Shown: one piece after another, positions 52,401-58,194 of the stretch
How positions within the stretch are numbered: position 1 is the first letter of the stretch
Layout of the letters: every line of letters begins with the position of its first letter
Assembly (NCBI GenBank): GCA_030762175.1
Contig: CM060846.1
Coordinates: 303,772,512-303,836,511 of the forward strand
Source: Metallyticus violacea
Lineage: Eukaryota > Arthropoda > Insecta > Mantodea > Metallyticidae
Direction of reading: 5' to 3'
Length of the DNA stretch: 64,000 bases
Notes under the pieces: model-generated
The model's database searches: none
Told to the model about the DNA's origin: nothing
What the model saw: only the letters and a program-made list of their open reading frames with translations
Translations under genes and position numbers: made by a program

Positions 52401-54631
52401 TGCCAGAAGAGGTTTATTGAGTGAGCAGATTATAGCTTTACCATTGTGATATGAATCTAAATCTCACTTGGCATGTACAATTTACTAATATAAAGTTAAT
52501 TTGCAAGTTTTACTTACCTCACCCCCACAATGTCCTTCACAGTGTAGTGATGACAGTCATTCCCCAATTGTAGATGTCAGGTAATGAAAGGTGGAGTCAA
52601 CTCAAAGAGTATAGATACTTGAAAATAACCACATCTTTTTAACACATGAATACATTGTAACACTAATGAGTATCCAGTTCTTTATTATCTGTCATCATCA
52701 CTGTGATTGTCAGTATTGTCATTAACAAATCTCACTTTTGGATATGTCTTGTTTGTCTTAGTCTTTTTCCATTTGAAACTTGGAAATCTAAAAGAAGAGA
52801 TCTCTGAGCAAAATTTATCAGCCATTTCATGCCCTGAATTGAATGGGCAGCTGATGACCTGAGAAGTTCTAGAGGTTTCATAAATAAATCAAATACTACC
52901 AAGAAAAAGAATTCACTGTTTCACTGGCTGGAACTTGAAGCATAGAGCAAGTGATCTACTGACTGTCAGGCTGGGGAAGATCATCTACCAAGAACTCTGG
53001 CAATAGTAATATAATATTTGTAAGCCTCAAGCCTCTAGGTATACTATTTGCGAGCATAACAGTGATCGCTTAGGGAAAAAATCTTAATTTTTCATGAAAA
53101 TATTACAAGGCTGAAAATGAGATTCCCAAATGCCATACTTACTTATTTCACTTGCCACCTGATTAAGTTTAACAAGATTCCGACTGATGAGCACAATGTT
53201 GAGCCCTCTCCGTGCTAACTCCTTTGCATATGATTTTCCAATACCATCTGTGGAACCAGTGACAACTGCAAAATGAAAAAAAACATTTCATAATGTAGTA
53301 TGAACATACACATATGTTTTAGAAATTAATAAATGCTCTGCAGTTACTTGTACTTTAATTATTCTATTGAAAAATGAATTTGTTACAAGCAGTTCATCTC
53401 AATTTGTTCACATGCATGAGGAATGGCAGGTTAGAAATATGTGTACTTAAATATACCAGAGGGATTATACTCAGAACCTATACATAACAAATATATCTAT
53501 TAGCCATTTACATCCACTTGCAAATTATATCTTCAGGATAGGAAGCTAATTACTATGGATGAATAATTAAGAATGACTTAAGGCAAGTTAGAGTTACAGC
53601 CTTCAAAGAGGAGAAATTTCAACCATAAATCCATGTATTGTAATATATTTGATAATACTGAACAATTATTTGGATTCTTGCTTTCATGATTAACCTAAGA
53701 TGCAATTTTTGTACTTTTAAGTACCTATAGAAATTTTCACTTAAAATTTTAGCATATATGACAACTGGAGTTATGTGTGATCAACAACAATCTTAAAATG
53801 TAACTTCTAGGTTGTATTTTTAAATTTTCAACAAACCACCCTTATTGTGTACAATTCCCATCAGAACATTTGTAGGAGAAAAATCATTGTTGGTACCATG
53901 CAAATTGAATTAAAACCAAAAATTTTACCATGGAAAGAGGTGAAATGATCTAGATCTAGAAATGGTTTCTATTGAACCATGCCTACTTAGATTGAGGGAA
54001 AAGGAACAGTTCTTTGAGGAAGAGGTAGCCAAATGTGCTTCTCATGATAGAAGAATTAAATTCCATTCGTCTCTCTTGAGAAGAGTGTTTTTCCACTCCT
54101 TCCTCAAAATAAGCGTGAAAATTATATGTTTAATGTATAAAACCTGCTTCATTGTAGCTTAAAAATGTAACGTTATTCTTTAATAAATTTTCAATTTTGA
54201 TTTAATCATGCAGTGTTTATATATAATTGTTTACCACACAGCTTCAGATAACTATATGAAAGGTCACCATATGCCACTGGAATTTAGTTTTTAAATCTGG
54301 AATGTTATGCATTTTCTTCTGTGTAACAGTTACGTAATTATGCATTAGCTGGACCCAATGGATGACAAGTTTACTTGGTATAACTGTTTACACAAGCACT
54401 GCTGAACATACCTGCCCATTTTCCATATTTTTGCAGCAAATTTTTCCGCCCAAGTTTCGATAAAATATGTGTTCTTATTCCTTTCGCAAGAGTCAGTATC
54501 AGCGAGACAGTCACCTTACCCACAAAACATATTCCGATTAAAGCAAATAGATGTTCATAGCGTTGTAAGTCTCCTGAAATCTGTTTTAGCAACATGTTGA
54601 ATGAATCGACAGTTACTGTCTCCAATGACAT
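19314..54631 (-). CDS. HSDL1: HSDL1-like short-chain dehydrogenase/reductase (six coding exons)
   Basis: Coding exons on the minus strand: 54631-54412, 53265-53143, 51194-51084, 33481-33261, 25582-25352 and 19490-19314. All introns are GT/AG with matching phases, giving 1083 nt and 360 residues (vertebrate HSDL1 is about 330). The predicted protein has a hydrophobic N-terminal segment (about residues 29-48), the cofactor motif TGSTDGIG (76-83), NNVG (153-156), Ser208, and YSATK with Tyr221 and Lys225. The family is the HSD17B12/HSDL1 branch of SDRs. The match to vertebrate HSDL1 runs through the C-terminal GYW region (exon 5). Vertebrate HSDL1 is regarded as inactive because Phe replaces the catalytic Tyr; here Tyr is present, so activity on a steroid or acyl substrate is possible but inferred. 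Membrane association is inferred from the N-terminal segment. The family call is firm; exact orthology is less so. Confidence 0.9.
20225..20280 (-). ncRNA. Hammerhead-like motif, mutated core
   Basis: Minus strand: CTAAGGA (20268-20262), perfect stem II TGTGGA/TCCACA, AAAA for GAAA, CGTG, TC. Two core changes, so presumably inactive. Confidence 0.35.
20365..20430 (+). ncRNA. Hammerhead-like motif, GAAA damaged
   Basis: CTGAAGA (20378-20384), stem II TGTGGAC...GTTCAACA, AAAA for GAAA, stem III CATG, TC. Confidence 0.4.
20633..20908 (-). mobile_element. SINE family 1 copy, diverged head
   Basis: ATTTTTAAGGAAGGAAGG, the CATTTGCCATTTATGAGGAC block and AGGCACCACAGG mark the family. The tRNA-like head near 20880 is degenerate. 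Confidence 0.8.
21074..21344 (-). mobile_element. SINE family 1 copy
   Basis: Full-length minus copy with 9-bp target duplication GTTTGTTCC at 21065-21073 and 21345-21353. Confidence 0.9.
21400..23420 (+). pseudogene. hAT (ZBED5-like) transposase relic
   Basis: The order of readable pieces follows ZBED5/FAM200-type proteins: [14 protein letters not shown] (BED finger end, 21581), [14 protein letters not shown] (21798), [14 protein letters not shown] (catalytic LQLDETTD region, 21940), then after a [23 protein letters not shown] (22755), [13 protein letters not shown] (22861), ELWYQCI and [10 protein letters not shown] (23179). Frames change repeatedly and the DETTD Asp/Glu are lost. Domesticated relatives exist in vertebrates; this one is dead. 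Confidence 0.75.
22203..22498 (-). mobile_element. SINE family 2 copy inside the hAT relic
   Basis: Full-length minus copy. Perfect 11-bp target duplication CATATGTAAAA at 22192-22202 and 22499-22509. Confidence 0.92.
23500..24850 (-). pseudogene. 5'-truncated LINE-B (RT end and zinc knuckle)
   Basis: Minus strand, from GCKLSPN and [11 protein letters not shown] (the FADD-type catalytic box, near 24760) through [20 protein letters not shown], the long frame 24676-24386, to [17 protein letters not shown] (C-X2-C-X7-H-X4-C, near 23790-23850). Same family as LINE-D at 31.4 kb. Frameshifts and stops. A (TA)n run at 23528-23547 lies in or beyond the 3' tail. Confidence 0.75.
25110..25240 (+). mobile_element. 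Possible PLE terminus remnant
   Basis: GAAACACGTCCAAGTAAGTG (25196-25215) resembles the GAAA, stem III, cleavage and stem I side of other PLE ends, and TTCACAGTGAA precedes it. No CUGANGA core is found. Weak. Confidence 0.3.
25352..25582 (-). CDS. HSDL1: HSDL1-like exon 5 (substrate-side C-terminal region)
   Basis: A 231-nt, phase-0 exon (77 codons) between a cgcag acceptor and a GTAATC donor. It begins [13 protein letters not shown], which follows the YxxxK motif in this family, and ends [10 protein letters not shown], matching the C-terminal GYW region of vertebrate HSDL1. There is no frameshift or stop. Confidence 0.9.
25600..27110. other. Intron 4 sequence, (TTTA)n and no gene
   Basis: A (TTTA)n run at about 25710-25738 may be the tail of an old minus-strand retroelement, but no coding remnant is recognisable. 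Otherwise nothing supported. Confidence 0.45.
27130..27375. mobile_element. ORF-less PLE foldback carrying an intact-looking hammerhead
   Basis: Inverted modules (CACACTCTTATTGCTCCACTT at left, AAGTGGAACAATAAGAGTG at right) and TATAATATGTAGTACTAGT with its inverse surround a short centre. Right end is the shared GTACAAGTTCCAATTAACAT terminus. No coding part. Confidence 0.75.
27180..27245 (-). ncRNA. Hammerhead ribozyme candidate with complete core
   Basis: Minus strand: stem I GTAG (27236-27233), CTGATGA (27232-27226), stem II GCGAAC/GTTTGT with an AAAGA loop (two G-U pairs), GAAA (27207-27204), stem III CTAG, TA, then CTAC (27197-27194) pairing perfectly with GTAG. Predicted cleavage between 27198 and 27197. 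The stem III tetramer is self-complementary, so a dimeric fold is likely. Confidence 0.65.
27400..27535. repeat. PLE type-2 terminal module, palindromic
   Basis: TTACAAAGCTGTAGACAATGG (27411) matches the TTATGAAGCTGTTGACAATGG terminus at other PLEs. ATATATCTTACACTAATGTA and its inverse flank ACATGTCCTAG, a stem III/cleavage-side fragment. Confidence 0.6.
29731..30013 (-). mobile_element. SINE family 2 copy in the LINE-C RT
   Basis: Minus copy with an 11-bp target duplication TTTTGGAGAGG at 29720-29730 and 30014-30024. It splits the LINE codons just before KRGFRQGC. Confidence 0.9.
30326..30602 (-). mobile_element. SINE family 1 copy in the LINE-C RT
   Basis: Minus copy with an 11-bp target duplication TGCATAAAGAT at 30315-30325 and 30603-30613. 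Confidence 0.92.
31309..31341 (+). repeat. (GAAT)n microsatellite, LINE-C tail
   Basis: Eight tetranucleotide units directly after the last recognisable LINE-C codons, as expected of a simple-repeat 3' tail. Confidence 0.85.
31390..33192 (+). mobile_element. LINE-D, 5'-truncated, with (AAAT)n tail
   Basis: C-terminal LINE coding region (31416-32352), a long AT-rich 3' untranslated part and an (AAAT)n tail at 33169-33190. The tail ends about 70 bp before HSDL1 exon 4. Confidence 0.75.
31416..32352 (+). pseudogene. LINE-D C-terminal ORF with zinc knuckle
   Basis: Two open pieces in the order of one ORF: 31416-31661 ([35 protein letters not shown]) and 31720-32352 (210 residues), separated by a stop and frameshift. 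The second ends with [17 protein letters not shown], a C-X2-C-X7-H-X4-C knuckle (32167-32217) found at the end of many non-LTR ORF2 proteins, where it is thought to help RNA or DNA binding. The 210-residue open stretch makes it younger than LINE-C. Confidence 0.75.
33261..33481 (-). CDS. HSDL1: HSDL1-like exon 4 (catalytic Ser, Tyr, Lys)
   Basis: A 221-nt exon between a tatag acceptor and a GTAAAG donor. It encodes VNNVG, the NVNVAA helix, GAIVNISS (catalytic Ser208) and YSATK (Tyr221, Lys225), where the exon ends exactly after Lys in phase 0. The Tyr is notable because vertebrate HSDL1 has Phe here. A LINE 3' tail ends only about 70 bp beyond the donor side of this exon. Confidence 0.92.
33770..34003 (+). 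mobile_element. SINE family 1 copy, 5'-truncated
   Basis: Starts at GCGGGAGGTCTGAGGTTCGA in the box B region and runs to GGCATTAAACACTATTAAAAAA. Confidence 0.85.
34150..34388 (+). mobile_element. SINE family 1 copy, old and diverged
   Basis: The body is recognisable (TACCCTAAAATTAGGCCTGG, TATCATCAGTGTCCATCA, GTAAAAACAAGCATTAT) with many substitutions and a degraded head. Confidence 0.75.
34390..34460 (+). repeat. (GAA)n(GGA)n purine tract
   Basis: Seven or more GAA units then about nine GGA units and a G-rich end, grown from the poly-A tail of the preceding SINE. A purine strand of this length can form triplex or H-DNA. Confidence 0.85.
34505..34708 (+). repeat. About 205-bp dispersed repeat, copy 1
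   Basis: TAAATTTAGATTAACAACAA to ATCTTTAAAAAGA, about 95% like 41146-41350. It adjoins a PLE terminus on its right. No ORF, no tRNA boxes. Confidence 0.8.
34815..34885 (-). ncRNA. Hammerhead ribozyme candidate, left arm
   Basis: Minus strand: CTGAAGA (34876-34870), stem II GGAAC...GTTTT, GAAA (34851-34848), self-complementary CCGG, TT. Stem I has one mismatch next to the core. Confidence 0.55.
35062..35135 (+). ncRNA. Hammerhead ribozyme candidate, right arm, best type-1 copy
   Basis: Stem I in two parts (ACTTT 35064-35068 with AAAGT 35125-35129, and TGG 35073-35075 with CCA 35111-35113), CTGAAGA (35076-35082), stem II GAAC...GTTC, GAAA (35101-35104), CCGG, TT, predicted cleavage after 35110. 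All core bases present. Confidence 0.65.
35200..38290. other. Intron 3 sequence, no gene recognised
   Basis: Ends of old elements only: a LINE-like 3' end with GAAATAAATTCATTCATTCA (about 36490-36511) and a polyA near 38020. The 80-residue minus frame 38292-38050 has no family I recognise. Confidence 0.45.
38292..38577. repeat. 285-bp near-perfect palindrome
   Basis: Arms of about 120 bp (38292-38415 and 38459-38577) around a 43-bp centre. Near the centre each arm has TGAGG...CCTCA then GAAACATGTACC, like stem II, GAAA, CATG and cleavage of the hammerhead pairs, but a CUGANGA core is not intact. Possibly a decayed third type of PLE foldback. Confidence 0.7.
38580..40870. other. Intron 3 sequence, nothing recognised
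   Basis: AT-rich, no coding remnants, repeats or RNA motifs that could be supported. Confidence 0.45.
40950..41010 (-). ncRNA. Hammerhead ribozyme candidate, left arm
   Basis: Minus strand: CTGAAGA (40994-40988), stem II GGGAGA...TTCTCC, GAAA, CGTG, TC. The last base pair before GAAA is disturbed. Confidence 0.5.
41146..41350 (+). mobile_element. About 205-bp mobile repeat, copy 2, with target duplication
   Basis: Second copy of the 34505-34708 repeat. It interrupts the palindrome spacer and is flanked by TTTTTTAATATAAAAAT on the left (about 41131-41147) and right (about 41352-41368), so it moved in as a unit. Family unknown. Confidence 0.7.
41490..41560 (+). ncRNA. Hammerhead ribozyme candidate, right arm
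   Basis: CTGAAGA (41502-41508), stem II GGGAGA/TCTCCC with a three-base loop, GAAA (41525-41528), self-complementary TGCA, TC, then TTACTTTT. Stem I GAGCAA with TTACTT has one mismatch. Confidence 0.6.
41630..43735. other. Intron 3 sequence, poly-A tracts only
   Basis: A-rich runs at 41748-41759 and 42153-42184. No gene or repeat family recognised. Confidence 0.45.
43785..44256 (+). pseudogene. PLE GIY-YIG endonuclease fragment, one frameshift
   Basis: [20 protein letters not shown] (43865-43924) shows GIY, CxxC and an intact YIG. A frameshift near 43960-43980 moves the rest ([35 protein letters not shown]) into another frame. RT is absent. Less decayed than PLE-A. Confidence 0.8.
44228..44300 (+). 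ncRNA. Hammerhead ribozyme candidate, PLE-D end
   Basis: CTGAAGA (44240-44246), stem II GAAC...GTTC, GAAA (44265-44268), TCAG (weak stem III), TT, stem I TGG/CCA. Confidence 0.55.
44350..44720 (-). pseudogene. LINE RT fragment (Jockey/CR1-like)
   Basis: Minus strand: [29 protein letters not shown], then an AFDSVDHKLLLIKL-like block and [10 protein letters not shown], the fingers-to-palm part of a non-LTR RT. Lies between PLE copies D and E in the opposite direction. Frame breaks present. Confidence 0.65.
45571..46485 (+). CDS. PLE RT thumb plus GIY-YIG endonuclease, uninterrupted 304 aa
   Basis: WLPFLDLKI (17-25) is the end of the RT palm; residues 40-170 form the RT thumb and a basic connector ([25 protein letters not shown]). 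GIY (179-181), CADC (185-188), YIG (192-194), RR (203-204) and E206 are the endonuclease motifs, all present. [19 protein letters not shown] closes the domain. No stop or frameshift, so this is the youngest PLE frame here. The YVDD box and the rest of RT are missing because the copy is 5'-truncated, so it cannot work alone. Confidence 0.85.
   Translation: MQHKSIQFTIEEERNGWLPFLDLKIIRNGDGLNFGIHRKETHTENYIKNKSYNPIPHKYAIFYSLAHRLMNIPLTKAEHKMEYKQIIQTAIKNGFNKDTVIKIIKKSKRQKEIREVSTLKNIKEEFKFKSFTYHPIYHNKFKKIFKEHRIILAPRNRYNIKNLLGCTLKDPIPPEQKSGIYEIKCADCEQSYIGKTKRNLEIRRKEHFRNIQFKQVDKSAVAAHFWTKNHEIKPGIKLLKHLHSPLELSTWERIFILKNKQSLMNFEFPPIDELSDFLLQPTEATTGTAVCPAIFSNSRGSVSN
46470..46535 (+). ncRNA. Hammerhead ribozyme candidate, best type-2 copy
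   Basis: CTGAAGA (46482-46488), stem II GGGAGA/TCTCCC, GAAA (46505-46508), self-complementary CGCG, TC, cleavage after 46514, then TTACTTAAG. Stem I TCAGCAA with TTACTTA has mismatches. The core overlaps the last codons of the 304-aa frame. Confidence 0.65.
46580..47370. other. Intron 3 sequence, nothing recognised
   Basis: Short frames on both strands only; no family resemblance or repeat seen. Confidence 0.45.
48170..49370 (+). pseudogene. Relic of a repeated protein family of unknown function
   Basis: [20 protein letters not shown] (48756-48815), [30 protein letters not shown] and later [16 protein letters not shown] and MMADYCWCL belong to a multi-copy protein family I know from many invertebrate genomes as [17 protein letters not shown]...RFHQD...YCW. 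Its function is unclear and it may be carried by transposons. Upstream pieces (GDLKVIG, FFVNGI) are in other frames. Several stops and frameshifts. Confidence 0.6.
49600..50480 (-). pseudogene. Mariner-family transposase relic
   Basis: Minus-strand pieces in transposase order: [20 protein letters not shown] (HTH region, 50170), [30 protein letters not shown] (the DPExKxxSxxWxHxxSP region, 49935-49880), [20 protein letters not shown] and LLHNNVTP (HDNAxPH box, 49680), then LLxRFGWES. The catalytic Asp of HDN is Asn. (CTG)n at 49636-49652 expands an Ala-coding stretch. Inactive. Confidence 0.65.
51084..51194 (-). CDS. HSDL1: HSDL1-like exon 3
   Basis: A 111-nt exon between an acatag acceptor and a GTAAGC donor. 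It encodes [16 protein letters not shown], the beta3/Asp segment that contacts the adenine in SDRs, and ends in DVGIL just before the NNVG motif of exon 4. The last base is the first base of a split Val codon. Confidence 0.88.
51319..51556 (-). mobile_element. SINE family 2 copy, head truncated
   Basis: Inverted family 2 body from TTTATTTACAGACATTCTTT to the box B region (GGATTGAACTCACAATCTT). Very similar in its diverged positions to the copy at 29731-30013. Confidence 0.85.
51560..51655 (-). repeat. Partial second copy of the SINE family 2 head region
   Basis: Repeats GCCATACTTAGGATTTTTAT through TTGAACCCACAGTCTTGGG directly next to the first copy, a local duplication of about 95 bp. Confidence 0.8.
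52790..52893 (+). mobile_element. SINE family 2, 3' fragment
   Basis: CTCTGAGCAAAATTTATCAG to GATGACCTGAGAAGTTCTAG and ATAAATAAATCAAA; head missing. Confidence 0.8.
53143..53265 (-). CDS. HSDL1: HSDL1-like exon 2 (NAD(P)-binding glycine motif)
   Basis: A 123-nt exon between a tgcag acceptor and a GTAAGT donor. It encodes [18 protein letters not shown] and then [12 protein letters not shown], the beta1-alphaB-beta2 part of the Rossmann fold with the TGxxxGxG cofactor loop. Phase 1 on entry and phase 1 on exit agree with the neighbouring exons. Confidence 0.9.
53270..54405. other. HSDL1 intron 1, nothing recognised
   Basis: No repeat or gene remnant could be supported; a 66-residue plus frame at 53962-54162 has no recognised family. 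Confidence 0.45.
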
Positions 54632-54658
54632 CATATAAGTGACATAGCACCGTAACAA
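54412..54658 (-). CDS. HSDL1: HSDL1-like exon 1 (start codon, membrane segment)
   Basis: Three in-frame ATGs are available, at 54658, 54634 and 54631. The last is preferred because the following residues ([11 protein letters not shown]) align with the start of vertebrate HSDL1; the first would add nine residues. The exon ends with YGKWA and one base of a split Val codon at the donor GTATGT (54411-54406). It contains a hydrophobic stretch ([19 protein letters not shown]) that could be a membrane anchor. Confidence 0.85.
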
Positions 54659-54850
54659 AAGGGCATAAGTGGTTTACAACATGCATTTAATTTGGACTTC
54701 GTCTCCGCCCCACTCTTTGTTTACTTTATTTTCTCGTTTTATTGACCAGATGCAAATAAAATCGCGCGCTACGTTTCCTTGCTGTTTTTTCCTTAGGAGA
54801 TTAAAGCACGCTTCTCTGTTCACAATAGCCTACCTTGATACAACTATGTA
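54659..54850 (-). promoter_or_regulatory. Putative promoter and 5' leader of the HSDL1-like gene
   Basis: The sequence just upstream of the HSDL1 start is less AT-rich than its surroundings and has CpGs (a run of CG dinucleotides near 54761-54770) and a GC-box-like GTGGGGCGGAG (54713-54703, minus strand). No transcription start can be fixed from sequence. Confidence 0.3.
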
Positions 54851-55195
54851 TATTAGAGTTAAGAAATCGAAGCCGACTATGAGCTACACATATCTAGCAC
54901 CAAGAACTGGAAATAAATATTACATTTTCAAGATGAAAGTTTAATGTATTAAAGGGCGTCTTTAACATTATACTACAACCATTAACCTAAAATATCAAAT
55001 TGCACCAAGGTATTTAAAACAAATAGCCGGTAAACAGACATAAGGTGACGTTTGCCAACTCTCAAAATTGCATTATTAGATTAGGGAATGAAATTAACTA
55101 GAAGATGTACAATGTTGCAATTATATAATTGAGCACATTGTAAAAATATATTTTAGAGGAACAAGTGCATTATACAATTTGTTTTCTGTTAGCGT

Positions 55196-55362
55196 TATAA
55201 GGACGGGCTAGTACCATCGTGGAATCAGCTGCTGGTAGAATCTCTTGCTGCTAGTCTCCGAGCGGCTGTCAGTTCGGTGATTTTACAGAGGAGAGGAGGG
55301 ACTGGAATCGTGGAATCACTTGCTGATAGTGTTAATGACTTTAAATTCACACGAATGTGAGG
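55196..55362 (+). promoter_or_regulatory. Candidate TATA box and non-coding first exon of a plus-strand gene
   Basis: TATAAGG (55196-55202) precedes a relatively GC-rich stretch that ends in a consensus-like donor, GTGAG/GTAATG, near 55362. The first acceptor downstream that opens a reading frame is at 57507, before the acidic exon. The whole unit is repeated twice more downstream. The reading as first exon plus donor is inference. Confidence 0.3.
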
Positions 55363-56440
55363 TAATGTCATTTAAGTCATTCTATTAATTGAGTTTGGAA
55401 ATGCCAAAATATCTGTGTGACAAATCTTTTATAATGTGTAAATTTATAATCTTAGTGTAAATAATTGTCATCATAAGGTTTATGAGGTTAGAATGACGAT
55501 TTTAAATGAAACTGAATATATGAACAAAAAGGATCTTCTAAGACTTCTATTTAGTTTGTTCAAATGCTACATGATCTGTACAATGAATGAGAAGTTTAAT
55601 TTGAATGAGATATTAATTAAGTGGAATTGTGGAATCTCTTGCTGCTAGTGGAATCAGCTACTGGTGGAATGTCTTGCTGCTAGTGCTAATGACTTTAAAT
55701 TCACATGAATGTGAGATAATGTGATTTAAGTTATTCTGTTAATTGAGTTTGGAAATGCCAAAATATCTCTGTTACCAATCTTAAATGTAAATAATTGTCA
55801 AGATAAGGTTTATGAGGTTAGAATGACGATTTTAAATGAAACAATGTGTGGACAAACAGATCTTGTAAGGCTTCCATTTAATTTGTTCAAATGCTACATA
55901 ATCTGCACAGTAAATGAGATATTAATTAAAACTTCGTCTGAATGCTAGTGGATTCATGGAATCTCTTGCTGCTAGCGCTAATGATTTGAAATTCACATGA
56001 ATGTTAGGTAATGTCATTTAAATCATTCTGTTGGCAATTCACAAATGTATCATAAATATTTTAGAGTTTTCTTTTGAGAAATAAATACGACGTGATAAAT
56101 AATTTATTGGGTTACTAATGTGACATTGACGAAGCAGCTGTTTTCATTGCTCACCTGTAATTTGTCATAATGAATCCACAGTGTTCACAAGAGCATATAT
56201 TTGAGTTTGGAAATGCGAAAATATCTGTTACCAATCTTTTATTGCAAATTTATAATCTTAAGTGCAAATAATTGTCAACATAAGGTTTATGGATTTAGAA
56301 TGGCGATTTTAAATGAGACTGAATATGTGAACAAGTTAACAGGATGCAAGGCTTCCAGTTAGTTTGTTCAAATGCTACATGATCTGTACAATGAACGAGA
56401 AGTTTAATTTGAATGAAATATTAATTAAAACGTCTTAACA
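55300..56440 (+). repeat. Three tandem copies of a roughly 300-350 bp unit
   Basis: The landmark AATGACTTTAAATTCAC recurs at 55334, 55688 and (variant) 55980, followed each time by the same downstream sequence (TTGAGTTTGGAAATGCCAAA, then the later TTCAAATGCTACAT). Spacings are 354 and 292 bp. The third copy carries about 160 bp of extra sequence (about 56025-56195). Each unit starts with GGAATC...CTTGCTGCTAGT blocks. Confidence 0.8.
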
Positions 56441-57541
56441 AGCGACTAAATAAGCACACAAGCATTGATAGGTTTTTACAAAAGAAAACTTCAAATTCTG
56501 CAACTTATGAAAATATCTTTGAATAATATATGTTTCACAGTAATATGCATGCTTTTTAAAGTAATCTTGGAAACTTTTAACACAACTTGTACATCGCATC
56601 ATATTTTATAACAGAGGAGCTTTATTCTGAATCATCCACTGTCAAACCAGCTAGTGCTCACTAAATAAGTAAGATTACTAGCATTTTCAAACCTTATGTA
56701 TGCAAAATCAAGTTAAATGTTTGAAACATAAATGGAAGAGGGAGGCTCATTTAGAAACTTTCATTTGGCATTTAGTTTTAGGATCAATGCAGTTGATCTT
56801 TCACTCGATGTTATACATTCAATTTGGAAATACAAAATCAGTTCTGGAAAGTTTTAAATGGAGCCGCACAAACATTGCAGAATTGTCTCCGATAGATGCT
56901 TTTTTTGCTCTTTTCTTTTCTTTTTTTTTATATGCCAACTTGAGAAATATCACAGAACTGTAGAGAAAGTTACTGAAGAAATAGGAAAAAGCTCAATAGA
57001 AGTGCACAAGTATGTTATATAAGAAGTTGTATTGCATTATTAGGGCCTTAGTTTCCTATTTTGTATAATGTATTCTAAATGTTGTTAATGTACAAAATAA
57101 AAATAAGGCATCATTATTATATGAATGTGCATAATATTTTTCAGCAACAGAGGTAAAGTAAAACAATTTGTATTGCAGGCTGCAAATAACTCAAGTGACT
57201 AAAAGTTTCTAACATTGTGAGGTTATGTCATCGAGAAAGTTGGCCCAAACCTTGCTGTTGAGGCAAGCTTTCACTAATTATTTAACGGTTGTGCATCTCA
57301 TTTTTATGCGTATTTGGATTACAATTGTTTTAAAATTAACCATTGAAACTGTTGTGGACACAGGGGTAAATTAAACAATAATAGTGAGGGAGAGGGGCAG
57401 TGGAGGATTATAAATCGGAAATAAAACGTTGTAGTTAAAAGAATATTGATACAATACCTTCAGAGAAAATTAAAAAAAAAAATCTGCTTAAGCTATTTTT
57501 TTTTAGATCAGTTTATATAAATCTTAATTAGATTTTAAAGC

Positions 57542-57714
57542 ATGAACTTAGATGAAGATGAACATACTAATTCACCAGTTGGAAATAATAGCAGTGAAAC
57601 TCAACAGTCTTTTACATTCATATTGGAAGCGTATGAGAATGATTCCTCAGATTCTTCAGAGGCTCTGGAAATTGTAAAATCTGACAATGAGTCAAGTACC
57701 AGAAAACATAAAAG
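57542..57714 (+). CDS. Putative first coding exon, acidic Ser-rich protein
   Basis: The ATG at 57542 has an in-frame TAA just upstream, after a strong acceptor (polyT then TAG, ending 57507). It encodes 57 residues, MNLDEDEHTNSPVGNNSSE onward, rich in Asp, Glu and Ser and ending in a basic RKHKR. The exon ends in phase 2 at an AG/GTATGA donor. The family is not recognised; the composition suggests a disordered N-terminus, perhaps of a nuclear protein. It could be a chance frame, but splice signals, low-complexity acidic composition and a phase-compatible next exon argue for a gene. Confidence 0.4.
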
Positions 57715-58153
57715 GTATGAAAGATGAAATTTGAAATTTTTTGTAATTATAGTGCATCATTCTTATAATAAATAATTGAATTGAGTGGGTTTTTTTTAAC
57801 TTTTTTCTTTCTTTTTCTTTTTTTTCCCCCGTAAACTGCACATATCACTTAGCAAAATGGAGTTATGGTCAGGAACCTGCATATTAATGTGGAGCTATCA
57901 TTTCCAGACGAAAGTACACATGTCTATGTATTTCTGACATATCTACTTATACCCAATGAATGCTGTTTGATGGAGAAATTGCACTTGTCATTGATATTTT
58001 TGTATATCCCAAAACCATGTTTTTCTGACATGTACTGTTTTAGGAAAAATCAATTCATTTACAGGTTATTATTTTCAAAGACTGTGCCTTCTAAAGGGCA
58101 GAAAATAATCTAAATTGTCATTTTCAATTAATATTTATATAATTAATATCTGT

Positions 58154-58194
58154 GATTTATTTATGGACGCTCTTTAACAGCTCAGGTCATCAGC
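58154..58194 (-). mobile_element. SINE family 2, short 3' fragment
   Basis: ATTTATTTATGGACGCTCTT through CAGCTCAGGTCATCAGCAT, the exact inverted 3' end of the family. Confidence 0.75.

Noticed and set aside
54669..54944. 91-residue plus-strand frame divergent from HSDL1
   Set aside because: Overlaps the likely HSDL1 promoter and leader; no family resemblance and no splice support.
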